DNA of 64,000 nucleotides from positions 1 through 64,000 of the forward strand of contig CAKVCK010000001.1 of the NCBI GenBank assembly GCA_934725575.1, given 5' to 3'. The notes under the pieces are model-generated. The model searched no databases. It saw only the letters and a program-made list of their open reading frames with translations, and was not told the origin of the DNA. Position numbers and translations under genes: made by a program. Positions 18,925-27,980 of the stretch are shown piece by piece (position 1 is the first letter of the stretch; every line of letters begins with the position of its first letter). Origin of the DNA: an uncultured Bacteroidales bacterium (GTDB lineage Bacteria > Bacteroidota > Bacteroidia > Bacteroidales > UBA932).

Positions 18925-18966
18925 TTGTGTGCCACGGTTGGCGAGTTGTGTGCCACGGTTGGCGAG
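18925..18966. repeat. Perfect 21-bp tandem duplication
   Basis: Two identical 21-bp units (18925-18945, 18946-18966) lie between the secreted-protein gene and the esterase/nucleotidase gene, in the leader of the former. Confidence 0.8.
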
Positions 18967-18991
18967 ATTGTAGAACCACAGCGGCCGGTTG

Positions 18992-19984
18992 TCATTGTCC
19001 TCCCAGTCTTTCAAAAAAGGTCAGGACATCCTCCCAGGTCTTGAACGCGTCGGAGCCGAAATGGATCATCGTGCCCATAAAGTCCTTGCCGCCGTTGGTC
19101 TCGGGCTCCGCATCGATCAGATAGTCAGCAAGAAGAAGGTTCTTGTGCTCCGTGATCGTCACTCGGTTCCAGACAGGGACTCCAAGGTTGGCTTCGCACC
19201 AGTTCACGACCTTCTGGCAGAGTTCAGGAGTGTTGTACGGAACCCCGGCCACAATATTGACATCATAGTTGGCCGCAAGCGTCGCTACAGCCTTGGCGAA
19301 TCCGCTCGAATGGTTGATGATCCTGTCACTCAGAGAGATGAAAAGAACAGGTTTCTGAACGTTCCGCTGTCGGTCGTCAATCCATTGAACCACAGGAAGA
19401 ACGGAATGTAGGATCGCGTTGTCATTGAGGTAATGCTCGCCGTCAAACCTTATCGCCTGAGGATAATGCTCACAGAACAAGTCGAAAGTGTGGACAAGAG
19501 TGTCGTGGATTCCGTAAAGTCCGAAGACCTTGTCCTGATCCTCGGCCGCCCTCTCGAAACAATGAGAGCTGACTTCCCGGAAATGCTCCAGAAGGGTTTT
19601 CGTGACAAGGAACGATGTCTCTCCGTCACTGCGAGGGTTATGATATTCCTGCCTTCCCAAACCATTGTTTTTCAGCAGTGTGTCCGCCAATTGAAAAGCG
19701 GGGTTCACAAGGATTCTGTCAACCCCGTAGAGCATCTCGGCGTACATCGCACCCATCGAGGTGCCGATGATGAGGTCCGGTTTTTCGGACTCCGACATAT
19801 TCCTTAGCAGTTCCATCGCCTCGAACGGCTCCACAGGCAGGTCCGGAGCGAGGACTGTCGCCTGAGGCATAAGCAGCCTGAGCGTCCTGACGCTTCCGTT
19901 CTGGCCGCTGGAGGCGAATCCGTGCACATAAAGTATCTTCTTTCCGGCCATCAGCGCCGGACGGGCATATTCATAAAGTTCCAT
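18992..19984 (-). CDS. YqiA-like esterase fused to a 5'-nucleotidase-like HAD domain
   Basis: A 330-aa protein. The first ~200 residues match the YqiA/UPF0227 alpha/beta-hydrolase group: ILYVHGFASSGQNGS (residues 18-32) and the nucleophile elbow IIGTSMGAMYAE. The last ~120 residues match 5'(3')-deoxyribonucleotidase-like HAD proteins: VNIVAGVPYNTPELCQKVVN, then TITEHKNLLLADYLID and a Trp-containing C-terminus. The first HAD aspartate motif is not seen, so the HAD part may be partial. Esterase plus nucleotide phosphatase fusions occur in Bacteroidetes, to my knowledge. A cytoplasmic location is likely. Confidence 0.65.
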   Translation of the reverse strand: MELYEYARPALMAGKKILYVHGFASSGQNGSVRTLRLLMPQATVLAPDLPVEPFEAMELLRNMSESEKPDLIIGTSMGAMYAEMLYGVDRILVNPAFQLADTLLKNNGLGRQEYHNPRSDGETSFLVTKTLLEHFREVSSHCFERAAEDQDKVFGLYGIHDTLVHTFDLFCEHYPQAIRFDGEHYLNDNAILHSVLPVVQWIDDRQRNVQKPVLFISLSDRIINHSSGFAKAVATLAANYDVNIVAGVPYNTPELCQKVVNWCEANLGVPVWNRVTITEHKNLLLADYLIDAEPETNGGKDFMGTMIHFGSDAFKTWEDVLTFFERLGGQ

Positions 19985-20057
19985 AACAACTCAATTCTCG
20001 TAGAAAATTACCACAAAAAACATCTCTCGTTCGAAAGTCATCTCGAAGTCACTTTCA

Positions 20058-20200
20058 TTCACGTTACCCCTTCCCTAAATCCCTTCCCTCGGGGAAGGGG
20101 ATGTGCTTCGCACACCCCATAGGGCCTTTCACGTTACCCCTACCCTAAATCCCTCCCCTCGGGGGAGGGACTTGCTTTCATCGCAAGCGATGAAGAGTTA
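20058..20200. repeat. Tandem hairpin repeat, two 70-bp units
   Basis: The word TTCACGTTACCCC recurs at 20058 and 20128. Each copy is followed by a C/T-rich run and a hairpin (CCCTTCCC-TCG-GGGAAGGG near 20081-20099; CCCTCCCC-TCG-GGGGAGGG near 20151-20169). Smaller hairpins GTGCTTCGCAC and CTTGC...GCAAG follow. This fills most of the 19985-20294 gap; the remainder carries the promoter of the kinase gene. Confidence 0.6.
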
Positions 20201-20245
20201 TCTGCAAAAATAACAATTTTCATATTCAAATGATTGAGAGAACGC

Positions 20246-20276
20246 TTGAAATTCCTGATTGAAATGGCTATCTTTG
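20246..20276 (+). promoter_or_regulatory. Complete Bacteroidetes promoter (-33 TTG, -7 TATCTTTG)
   Basis: TTG at 20246-20248 and TATCTTTG at 20269-20276 are separated by 20 bp, the normal spacing for the Bacteroidetes housekeeping sigma factor. The start codon at 20295 follows 18 bp later. Confidence 0.65.
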
Positions 20277-20294
20277 AGAGATTGATATTTTTAA

Positions 20295-21446
20295 ATGACA
20301 CTAACTATGACAGATCTTAAGAAAATAGTTGAGCTTTTCGCCATCGAGGGCGAGGTCAAGGAGATAAAACCGTTGGGCAACGGGTTGATCAACGACACGT
20401 ACAAGGTTGTCACTGAGGGCGATGCGCCAGACTACGTGCTTCAGAGGATCAACAATGCGATCTTCACGGACGTGGATCTGCTCCAGAGCAACATCGAGGC
20501 CGTGACCAGGCATATTCGTAAGAAACTGGAAGCGGGAGGAGCGGAGGACATCGACCGCAAGGTACTGAGGTTCATTCCGTTGAAGTCTGAGGGAGAGAAG
20601 GTTGAAGTGCTGATGAGCGAGAAGCCGAAGACCTATTGTCTGGAAGACGGGAAGTATTGGAGGGTTTCGGTGTTCATCGACAACGCCTACACCTACGAGA
20701 CTGTCAATCCGGAATATTCCGAATATGCCGGCGAGGCTTTCGGTAACTTCGAGGCGATGCTCGCCGACATCCCAGACACGCTCGGGGAGACCATTCCGGA
20801 CTTCCACAATATGGAACTGAGGCTGAGGCAGTTGGTCGATGCTGTCAGGGAAGACAAGGCCGGCCGCCTGCACGCCGATGACAAGACAGAAGGCCAGGAA
20901 CTGCACAAGATTCTGGAGGACATCGACAAGTACGGAATCCAGATGTGCAAGGCAGAGCAGCTTCACCGTGAGGGCAAACTGCCAAAACGGATCTGCCACT
21001 GCGACACCAAGGTCAACAACATGATGTTCGACAAGGACGGCAAGATCCTGTGTGTCATCGACTTGGACACAGTAATGCCAAGCTACGTGTTCTCGGACTT
21101 CGGAGATTTCCTCCGCACGGCCGCCAACCCTGTGGCCGAAGACTCCCCTGAGCTGGAGAAGGTCGATTTCGATATGGAGATATTCAAGGCCTTCACAAGA
21201 GGTTACCTGAAAGGCACGAAGCCGTTCCTGACGCCGGTCGAGAGGGAGAACCTGCCGTACGCCGCCTGCCTGTTCCCGTTTATGCAGGCCGTCCGCTTCT
21301 TCGCCGACTACATAAACGGCGACACCTACTACAAGATCAAGTACCCGGAGCACAATCTCGTCCGCACCCGCAACCAGCTGAAGCTCTTCCATTCGGCCCT
21401 GGGCAAGGTACCTCAGATGGCATCATTCATTGAATCAATAAAATAA
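20295..21446 (+). CDS. Aminoglycoside-phosphotransferase-fold sugar kinase (NahK/AmgK-like)
   Basis: A 383-aa kinase of the APH/choline-kinase fold. The N-lobe has GLINDTYKV and YVLQRINNAIF. The catalytic Brenner motif is ICHCDTKVNNMMFD (about residue 235), followed by the metal site VIDLDTV and DFGDFLR. Relatives include N-acetylhexosamine 1-kinase (NahK) and the MurNAc/GlcNAc kinase AmgK. The downstream dipeptide epimerase and transglutaminase, spaced 9 and 3 bp apart, favour recycling of cell-wall amino sugars. A role with host or dietary HexNAc is the alternative. An ATG at 20307 is another possible start. Confidence 0.75.
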   Translation: MTLTMTDLKKIVELFAIEGEVKEIKPLGNGLINDTYKVVTEGDAPDYVLQRINNAIFTDVDLLQSNIEAVTRHIRKKLEAGGAEDIDRKVLRFIPLKSEGEKVEVLMSEKPKTYCLEDGKYWRVSVFIDNAYTYETVNPEYSEYAGEAFGNFEAMLADIPDTLGETIPDFHNMELRLRQLVDAVREDKAGRLHADDKTEGQELHKILEDIDKYGIQMCKAEQLHREGKLPKRICHCDTKVNNMMFDKDGKILCVIDLDTVMPSYVFSDFGDFLRTAANPVAEDSPELEKVDFDMEIFKAFTRGYLKGTKPFLTPVERENLPYAACLFPFMQAVRFFADYINGDTYYKIKYPEHNLVRTRNQLKLFHSALGKVPQMASFIESIK

Positions 21447-21455
21447 AGCATAATT

Positions 21456-22622
21456 ATGAAACGCAGGGATTTTCTTAGGACCGCGGGACTGGCGACTGCC
21501 GGGAGCGGACTTATCATCGGAACAGGGGGACTTATCACCGGATGCGCCGGCAAGGAGAGCGGCGGTAATATTCCTAAACCATACAAAGTTGGCGGCTCGG
21601 CAAGGATGAAGCTGAGTTTCGAGCCGTATGAGCTCAAGCTGCGGCACACGTTCACCGTGGCGTCATATTCAAGAACCACCACACCGGATGTGCAGGTGAA
21701 GATTGAATATGACGGGTTCACCGGCTACGGCGAGGCTTCTATGCCGCCGTACCTCGGACAGACCGTGGAGAGCGTCTGCAACTTCCTGAGCAAGGTCAAT
21801 TTGGAGCAGTTCAGCGACCCGTTCCAGATCGATGACATCCTGACTTATGTGGATGGGATCAACGAGGGCGACACCGCCGCGAAGGCTGCCGTGGACATCG
21901 CGCTGCACGACCTTGTGGGACAGTTGATGGGCCAGCCGTGGTACCGGATCTGGGGGCTCAACGCCGCCAAGGCTCCTAACACAACCTTCACGATCGGAAT
22001 CGACACCGCCGACGTGGTGCGCGAGAAGACTAAGGAATGCGCCGAGCAGTTCAATATTCTTAAAGTCAAGGTCGGGCTCGACAATGACAAGGAGATGATC
22101 GAGACCATCCGCGAGATCACCGACCTGCCTCTCGCCGTGGACGCCAACCAAGGATGGAAAGACAAGGAGAAGGCCCTTGAGATGATCCATTGGCTTAAGG
22201 ATCAAGGGGTTGTGATGGTTGAGCAGCCGATGCCGAAGGAGATGCTGGACGAGAACGCCTGGCTGACCGAGCGCAGCCCGCTCCCGACATTCGCCGACGA
22301 GGCCATCCAGCGCCTCGCTGATGTCCAGAGGGTTAAGGGTGCGTACACCGGCATCAACATCAAGCTGATGAAGTGCACCGGAATGCGCGAGGCCTGGAAG
22401 ATGCTGAACTACGCCCGCGCCGAGGGGATGAAGGTGATGGTCGGCTGCATGACCGAGACTTCCTGCGCCGTGACCGCCGCCGCCCAGATCTCCCCTGCCG
22501 TGGATTTCGCCGACCTCGACGGCAACCTCCTGATTGCCAACGACCGCTTCGAGGGAATGACCGTAGTAAACGGTAAGATCACCCTTCCCGACCGCCCTGG
22601 ACTCGGGCTCAAACTGCTGTAA
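21456..22622 (+). CDS. Dipeptide epimerase (enolase superfamily), exported lipoprotein
   Basis: A 388-aa enolase-superfamily enzyme like L-Ala-D/L-Glu epimerase. Catalytic pattern: K203-x-K205 (LKVKVGLDN), metal ligands D229 (LAVDAN), E256 (VEQP) and D281 (FADEA), and K303 (INIKLMK). Unusually, the N-terminus carries a twin-arginine motif (RRDFLR) and a lipobox-like LITGC at Cys30, so it is predicted to be exported and possibly lipid-anchored, whereas the E. coli enzyme is cytoplasmic. It would convert L-Ala-D-Glu from murein to L-Ala-L-Glu. It sits between kinase and transglutaminase genes in one operon. Confidence 0.85.
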   Translation: MKRRDFLRTAGLATAGSGLIIGTGGLITGCAGKESGGNIPKPYKVGGSARMKLSFEPYELKLRHTFTVASYSRTTTPDVQVKIEYDGFTGYGEASMPPYLGQTVESVCNFLSKVNLEQFSDPFQIDDILTYVDGINEGDTAAKAAVDIALHDLVGQLMGQPWYRIWGLNAAKAPNTTFTIGIDTADVVREKTKECAEQFNILKVKVGLDNDKEMIETIREITDLPLAVDANQGWKDKEKALEMIHWLKDQGVVMVEQPMPKEMLDENAWLTERSPLPTFADEAIQRLADVQRVKGAYTGINIKLMKCTGMREAWKMLNYARAEGMKVMVGCMTETSCAVTAAAQISPAVDFADLDGNLLIANDRFEGMTVVNGKITLPDRPGLGLKLL

Positions 22623-22625
22623 AAG

Positions 22626-24026
22626 ATGGCAATGAAAAGAAAAGAGATCGTCCTGTGGACGCTGGTGGCGGTCGCGTTGGCGGCGAACATCTGGCTGCCG
22701 AGGCAGATGAGGTACAAATATTCGTGGGACAAGGACTTGGCGCAAAGGCTTGCGACGGAGTTCTGCGCCACGCGGGAGGATGTGAAGGAATATATTCAGA
22801 AATACATTCCTGATGTCACTGACGAGCAGATCGACAAGTGGACCGCTTCCGGAGAGTTGGAGGCGATGCAGATCGGGAAGCGCACGATGTACTTCACGGC
22901 GGCGGCACGCAACCTGTTCAGGATCAACCCGGAATTGGCGGCCATAAAGGCTGCGGCTGACTCGAAGGAAGAAGATCTGTCCAAGAGCGGAACCTCACTG
23001 ACCGGCCACGAAGCCATTGACGCTGTGACGATTCCTCAGATCAAGAGACAGGTTCTGGAGAACCTCGCAGCCGGAAAGGAAAAACCTTACTTCGCCCTGC
23101 CTAAGAGGATAAAAGTGACGTTCACACTGACCGTCCACGCCAACACTTTGCGCCCGGGACAGACTATCCGCTGCTGGCTGCCGCTTCCTCGTCAGGATGT
23201 GGCCCGCCAGACCGACTTCAAATTCATCGAGGCCGGAGCCAACGGCATCGCATATCCAGTGGAGCGGCTCACATTCTCAGAGCCTTTGCATCCGCACAGC
23301 AGCGTCTATATGGAGGCCAAGACCGTCAAGAACAAACCGACAGTCTTCCACGAGGTCTTTGAATATACCTCCAGCGGCGAATGGCATCCTATCGAGCCGT
23401 CCAAAGTGCTGGACTACAATGTCTCAGACCCAGAATATAAGGAATATACCGCCGAACGGGAGCAGCATGTGATCTTCACCGAGAGGATCAAGGCAGCCGC
23501 CGACTCGGTCACCGCCGGCATTGACAACCCGTACCTTCAGGCGAAGGCGATCTACACCTGGATCGACAGGACGTTCCCGTGGGCCTCGGCCAGAGACTAT
23601 TCCACAATCGGGAATATTCCTGAATATGTCCTGACGAACCGTCACGGCGACTGCGGCCAGGTGACGCTGCTCTTCATCACGATGTGCCGCTACAAAGGCA
23701 TTCCGGCCAGATGGCAGAGCGGCCTGATGATGCATCCTGGAGCGGGCAACCTCCACGACTGGGGCGAAGTCTATTTCGAAGGTTATGGCTGGGTTCCTGT
23801 GGATCAGAGTTTCGGAATCACCTCCTACGGCGGCGATTTCTTCCTCGGCGGCATCGAGCCCTACCGGATGGTGATCAATTCCGATTTCGGCGGCAATCTC
23901 GATCCTGAGAAGAAATATCCTCGCAGCGACACCGTTGATTTCCAACGCGGTGAGGTCGAATGGGACAAAGGCAACCTCTACTTCACGCAGTGGGACTACG
24001 ACTTCAAGATCGAATATCTGGACTAA
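22626..24026 (+). CDS. Transglutaminase-like cysteine peptidase, membrane-anchored
   Basis: A 466-aa protein with an N-terminal hydrophobic segment (residues 9-24) serving as signal or anchor. After a helical region and a strand-rich middle domain comes a transglutaminase-core domain with the triad Cys343 (RHGDCGQVT), His377 (LHDWGEV) and Asp393 (VPVDQSFG). Bacterial members are usually peptidases or amidases. With the dipeptide epimerase three bases upstream, a role in trimming murein peptides is a reasonable inference. The start at 22626 (MAMKRK) or 22632 cannot be separated. A terminator follows at 24051. Confidence 0.8.
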   Translation: MAMKRKEIVLWTLVAVALAANIWLPRQMRYKYSWDKDLAQRLATEFCATREDVKEYIQKYIPDVTDEQIDKWTASGELEAMQIGKRTMYFTAAARNLFRINPELAAIKAAADSKEEDLSKSGTSLTGHEAIDAVTIPQIKRQVLENLAAGKEKPYFALPKRIKVTFTLTVHANTLRPGQTIRCWLPLPRQDVARQTDFKFIEAGANGIAYPVERLTFSEPLHPHSSVYMEAKTVKNKPTVFHEVFEYTSSGEWHPIEPSKVLDYNVSDPEYKEYTAEREQHVIFTERIKAAADSVTAGIDNPYLQAKAIYTWIDRTFPWASARDYSTIGNIPEYVLTNRHGDCGQVTLLFITMCRYKGIPARWQSGLMMHPGAGNLHDWGEVYFEGYGWVPVDQSFGITSYGGDFFLGGIEPYRMVINSDFGGNLDPEKKYPRSDTVDFQRGEVEWDKGNLYFTQWDYDFKIEYLD

Positions 24027-24050
24027 GGAACGGCTTCTCCGCATTACAAG

Positions 24051-24082
24051 AGAGTGACCCGAAAGTACTTTTGGGTCACTCT
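24051..24082. terminator. Bidirectional terminator hairpin
   Basis: AGAGTGACCC (24051-24060) pairs perfectly with GGGTCACTCT (24073-24082) across a 12-nt loop. It lies between two convergent genes and has short T-rich sequence on its right side. Confidence 0.65.
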
Positions 24083-24127
24083 TTCATATCCGCCGATTCG
24101 TGACAGTCACTGTGACTCCTAAACAAC

Positions 24128-27037
24128 CTACATTCCCGCCACGATTCTCTCCAGCCGCTCGTTAACCTTTGCCTTCAGTTCCGGCGACGAACTGATGTCC
24201 ATTTCATCAGAAATGCCAAGATAGAAACTGCACGCGGCTTCCAAGGAGAGGCTGTTGAAGAGAGTCGCCTTAACCCGCCATCCGCCATTTTCCATTCGTT
24301 GGATGTTGGCGGCCACTGATGGATACTGCTCGACAAACTGGTTCTTGGACCTTGTTGTCTTCAGCACGATGTCAAAAGGAATGCTCTCGTTCCCGGAAAA
24401 CCCGAAGATGTCAAGGTCAAAAGTCTTGTGCGACTTCTCGTACTTCCAGCACTCATCAAGAACCGTGACGGCATCAGCGCGCTTCAGGAGGAACACCTTG
24501 TTTTTCCTGTCCTTAGGGTCGAAAGCCCAAACGGCGTCACATCGTTTGCTGTCCGTAAAGGCGAACGCCTCAACCTTCCGGTCCTTTTCAGGAGTGTTGC
24601 TGCTTGACGAATCATACCCGACAAGGCACACCGTGTGCCCTGAGATGACAGCCCGCCTGACTGCGTCGATCTTATCGGCCATCCCGTTCCTCAAAAGGTA
24701 CTTTCTATTTCTAATCTCGTCCTCGATGGTAGGATTCATCACCTTGCTCTCAGATCCGGACCTGTAATAGGCGACTCCGTTAAGGTACACAACCCCCTCC
24801 TTGGCTGGCTGGACGCAAAGATCCAGGACTTTTCCGCCGCAGCATATCGTAGGGGTGACATTCTGGTACGTGTCAGGGAAGCGGTCCCGGATCTTTCCCA
24901 TAACGATGACCCGCATATATTCATCCTCGACATCTCCGGCGGCCTTAATCTCGCCTTTCATTATGAGTTCATCCACATCCTGCCTGAAGCCGTTCACAAA
25001 ACGCCTTTTCTCATCCGTTCCGATGTACAGATGGCTTTCTCCCTGTTCCGCATAACGGTTCATAAACGCACAGATGGTCTTCATACATTTGAAACTCTGC
25101 GACGTCTCGTTGAAAAGTCCTGTCTCGTTGTCGAAAACCCAAGACATCTTATGTTCAATGTTCTCACCCTCAGGCTTAAACGGGAAGCGCTCCTCGTCAT
25201 CCGGCTCAGGCGCGATCGAGTCGGAAACACCGAGAACCGTGCAGATCTCCCTATGGAGATCAACCCGGAGCCGCTCCAATGACGGAGTTCCCATCAACCG
25301 ATTGGCCGCCTGGACCAATTTGGCCACGGTCGCCATAGAAGTTCCCGGCAATTTCTTGATCGTGTCGTCAATGACAGCCGACTCTTCGGTTTTCCCGTAT
25401 TGGGCGAGGATGGCCGTCATAACGCCCATAGTCATAATTCTTTCACCGGAAATGTTCCTCTTGTCAAGAGGGGTGACCGAAACAAAGTCCTTTTCCGCGA
25501 AAGCGATCAGGCAATCGAGATAGTCAAGACTGGCCACGTAGTAGCCAAAGTCAGCATCATCACCAAGAATGAAGGACATCATCATACAAGCCTTCAGCAT
25601 CTCCTGACGGTTCGCGGACCCACTCACGGCGAATTCCGACCTCAACGCCTCTATCCTGTGAAGTTCCGTCAAAAGATCGGAAGGAATCCTCTTGACCTCA
25701 GGCTTTTTAGGCACCGGTGTTATGATCTGCTTGTTCAAATAAAGAAGCGAATGGATGAAACTGTCCCTTGCGGCGATCTCGTTGACCCTTTGGTCCTCGG
25801 GAGCGTCCTCCGCCACCTCTGCGATCAGAAAATCATACTTGTCGTCATAGTCCACGACATCAAGACACTTCTGCGTGTAACGCGGATAAGTCTCGTTCTC
25901 CGTCGTCCGGACAAGGAAACCTTCCCTCGTGAGCCAAGTGTTCGGGACCTCGCCGCTGTGCTGGAACAACAGCACTCCGATGGTACTGTCAAACGCAAAG
26001 CCGTCCTCCTGCTCCGCCCAGTAGTGATTGTAGATGAACTCTATGATGGTGCCGTCAATGCTGAAGCATTTCTGCCTCTCCATATATTCCACATTTATGA
26101 CATCACAGATCTTCATATTTCTCGCGAAATCAGTTATGTACAAGCCTCTGACATTCGTGGCGCCGCCGGTAATCCTTATTGGCCACCGAACCTTCTCATA
26201 GGACGGATCGACACTTTCCGCCAAAATCGTGTCGTAGGTCACACTCTTCACGCGCACGGAAAGGATATCTCCATCGGCATAGGACTTAAGGAACACCTTT
26301 TCCTCATCCTCCTTCACATCAGCGCAATCATCCAGAAACCGGTCTTTGTCAAACGCATAGGCCTTCCCAGGCGTTTTCCCCTGCATAACACGCACCTGTC
26401 CGCCTTCAATGGACACCACCGGACGAAGCGTGATTTCCTTCATATTCACAAAAAGACGACTTGTCGAATATAACGAGACGCCTTCCGGATCGACTTTGAC
26501 CGTTCCGTGGTTCTGGAACCAGCGCACATCCGCAGACTTCTCCATCGTGGAGTTTTCCATCTTCTTGACGAGATCCGGGACATTGAACCTGATGACATCA
26601 TCCATATTGTACCCGACTCCAGTGATCGCCGAAGCCTTTACACACCGGAGGGCTATGGCGGAAAGCGCTCCGACCTCTTCCGGGGACAGCACGGCAAGGA
26701 TGAAGCACAGCAGCGACATCAGACGGATAGTCCCTTCCTTATGGAACATACCCGCATACAGCACCGCGGCCGCCACAATCTTCGCGTCCTTCTCAATGCC
26801 GCCGCGAGGCACTGACCGGACTTCCTGCAACGATCGCGAGACATACTTCGCCCGGATCTCCTCCGCTCTCTGCATCAGAAGAGAGGCCGTGGTACAGAAT
26901 GACTTGTCCGAACGGATCTCGCTCTCCTCCATTTCAAAAGAGTCACGGAGATACTTCAAGACATCGCTGTAGTATTTGTCAATATAGTCCGGTGTCAGCG
27001 GAAACCAAGGTAAAGCATTGTCAATCGCCATAGTCAA
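24128..27037 (-). CDS. Large protein of unknown function, 969 aa
   Basis: I do not recognise this protein. It has no signal peptide, and its hydrophobic stretch near residues 95-120 (LMSLLCFILAVLSPEEVGAL...) is short and more likely a buried helix. The protein is acidic and mostly helical, with beta-rich parts around residues 190-300 (SVEGGQVRVMQGK, GDILSVRVKSV), the latter reminiscent of an OB or S1-like barrel. The C-terminal ~250 residues contain alternating strands and helices. GC content and GAATAT use match the backbone, so it is native-looking. It is monocistronic, with a -7 box at 27080-27087. Cytoplasmic. Confidence 0.6.
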   Translation of the reverse strand: MTMAIDNALPWFPLTPDYIDKYYSDVLKYLRDSFEMEESEIRSDKSFCTTASLLMQRAEEIRAKYVSRSLQEVRSVPRGGIEKDAKIVAAAVLYAGMFHKEGTIRLMSLLCFILAVLSPEEVGALSAIALRCVKASAITGVGYNMDDVIRFNVPDLVKKMENSTMEKSADVRWFQNHGTVKVDPEGVSLYSTSRLFVNMKEITLRPVVSIEGGQVRVMQGKTPGKAYAFDKDRFLDDCADVKEDEEKVFLKSYADGDILSVRVKSVTYDTILAESVDPSYEKVRWPIRITGGATNVRGLYITDFARNMKICDVINVEYMERQKCFSIDGTIIEFIYNHYWAEQEDGFAFDSTIGVLLFQHSGEVPNTWLTREGFLVRTTENETYPRYTQKCLDVVDYDDKYDFLIAEVAEDAPEDQRVNEIAARDSFIHSLLYLNKQIITPVPKKPEVKRIPSDLLTELHRIEALRSEFAVSGSANRQEMLKACMMMSFILGDDADFGYYVASLDYLDCLIAFAEKDFVSVTPLDKRNISGERIMTMGVMTAILAQYGKTEESAVIDDTIKKLPGTSMATVAKLVQAANRLMGTPSLERLRVDLHREICTVLGVSDSIAPEPDDEERFPFKPEGENIEHKMSWVFDNETGLFNETSQSFKCMKTICAFMNRYAEQGESHLYIGTDEKRRFVNGFRQDVDELIMKGEIKAAGDVEDEYMRVIVMGKIRDRFPDTYQNVTPTICCGGKVLDLCVQPAKEGVVYLNGVAYYRSGSESKVMNPTIEDEIRNRKYLLRNGMADKIDAVRRAVISGHTVCLVGYDSSSSNTPEKDRKVEAFAFTDSKRCDAVWAFDPKDRKNKVFLLKRADAVTVLDECWKYEKSHKTFDLDIFGFSGNESIPFDIVLKTTRSKNQFVEQYPSVAANIQRMENGGWRVKATLFNSLSLEAACSFYLGISDEMDISSSPELKAKVNERLERIVAGM

Positions 27038-27079
27038 AGTGTATTATGCATAATTTGCAGGACCGAATCCTTAACTCTA

Positions 27080-27087
27080 CAAAAATA
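27080..27087 (-). promoter_or_regulatory. Bacteroidetes -7 promoter box
   Basis: Minus-strand TATTTTTG matches TAnnTTTG, 43 bp upstream of the start of the 969-aa gene. Confidence 0.45.
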
Positions 27088-27133
27088 CATTTTTTCACGT
27101 CATGCACCAAAAGCTTCTTGCGGAAAAAGAAGC

Positions 27134-27298
27134 CGAAAAAAGAAGCGTTTTCCCCCAGCCGTCGTTCCACCCCGTGAACGCCAACTAATTATCAATGAAT
27201 ATACAAGGACTTTCCCTTTAGTCGAATCGAGCCAAAGGCAGCAAGTTAAATCACTTATTTACAGAGCGATGCGCAACACATCCCCCATTTTAGAGAAT
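27134..27298. repeat. Dispersed intergenic repeat, copy 1
   Basis: This sequence is similar, in the same orientation, to 57436-57720. Shared landmarks are AAAAAGAAGC, GCCAACTAATTATCAATGAA, CGAGCCAAAG and CAGAGCGATGCGCA in the same order. The right copy carries an extra ~90 bp in the middle. Together the copies bracket the accessory region. Confidence 0.6.
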
Positions 27299-27300
27299 TG

Positions 27301-27972
27301 TCAGCGGTCTAGGATATTCCGGGCCTTGACGGAGTACGGGCTTGAAGAAGCGGCGATGGATTCGAGCAGACGGCGGGCTTTTTTGTGGCGGCCTTGCTTC
27401 ATCAGAGTGACGGCTTCAAGCCAATCGACATCGTAGCGGTGTTGTTGAAGGAGGGCGTGGCGGTAGCGGGATTCTTCATCCGCCGCCGGAGCATCCAAGC
27501 CTTTGTCAATCAAGAGTCTGGCCTCGGTCAAAGCGGAAGCCGCCGCGGTATATTCATTGACCGCGATTTGTGAATATGCCCGAGTGAGAAGACTGTCTAT
27601 AGCGTTGCCATCGCGGGAGATTGGAGGTGTAAGTTCGGCGAAACACTCGCTGCCGATGGTTTTGATGAGGCTGGACTGGCGGAGGGAATAGCCCGACAGG
27701 ACGATGGCGACAGCAGCGGCGGCGGAAGACGCCCACGTGACAATCCGGCGCAGGATGTGTTTGCGACGAAGGTCAGCCTCAACACCGGAAAGCATATTCC
27801 TCAGATGAACAGTCTGAACAGCCTCGGCGATCGTACGCTGTGCCTCAACCTCTTCCCTAAGCTCGTCATTCTCAAGCAACTCCTCCTCGAAAGCCGCCTT
27901 GTCAGCTTCCGGCAAGTTGCCACGGAGATATTCATCTATCCTGTCTTGAATATTCTGATTCATTTCCATCAT
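27301..27972 (-). CDS. Anti-sigma factor-like membrane protein (locus A)
   Basis: A 223-aa protein, start taken at 27972 (MMEMNQNIQDR...), nine bases past the sigma-factor stop; 27963 is also possible. The cytoplasmic N-terminus has the Bacteroidetes anti-sigma pattern IDEYLRGNLPEADKAAFEEE. One transmembrane helix follows near residues 75-95 (SSAAAAVAIVLSGYSL). The outer part has helical TPR-like repeats (NEYTAAASALTEARLLID; DWLEAVTLMKQGRHKKARRLL). It should bind and silence the adjacent ECF sigma factor and sense a periplasmic signal. It parallels the gene at 36146 over its full length. Confidence 0.75.
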   Translation of the reverse strand: MMEMNQNIQDRIDEYLRGNLPEADKAAFEEELLENDELREEVEAQRTIAEAVQTVHLRNMLSGVEADLRRKHILRRIVTWASSAAAAVAIVLSGYSLRQSSLIKTIGSECFAELTPPISRDGNAIDSLLTRAYSQIAVNEYTAAASALTEARLLIDKGLDAPAADEESRYRHALLQQHRYDVDWLEAVTLMKQGRHKKARRLLESIAASSSPYSVKARNILDR

Positions 27973-27980
27973 CGCTTCGA

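Noticed and set aside
20301..21392. 363-aa antisense frame on the minus strand
   Set aside because: It is a shadow of the sugar-kinase gene, whose motifs and promoter are clear; the antisense product has no recognisable features.
21669..22745. 358-aa antisense frame on the minus strand
   Set aside because: It is opposite the dipeptide epimerase, whose catalytic residues are all present.
25400..26473. 357-aa antisense frame on the plus strand
   Set aside because: It lies inside the 969-aa gene; the product is His/Arg-rich with no domain, as is typical of GC-rich shadows.
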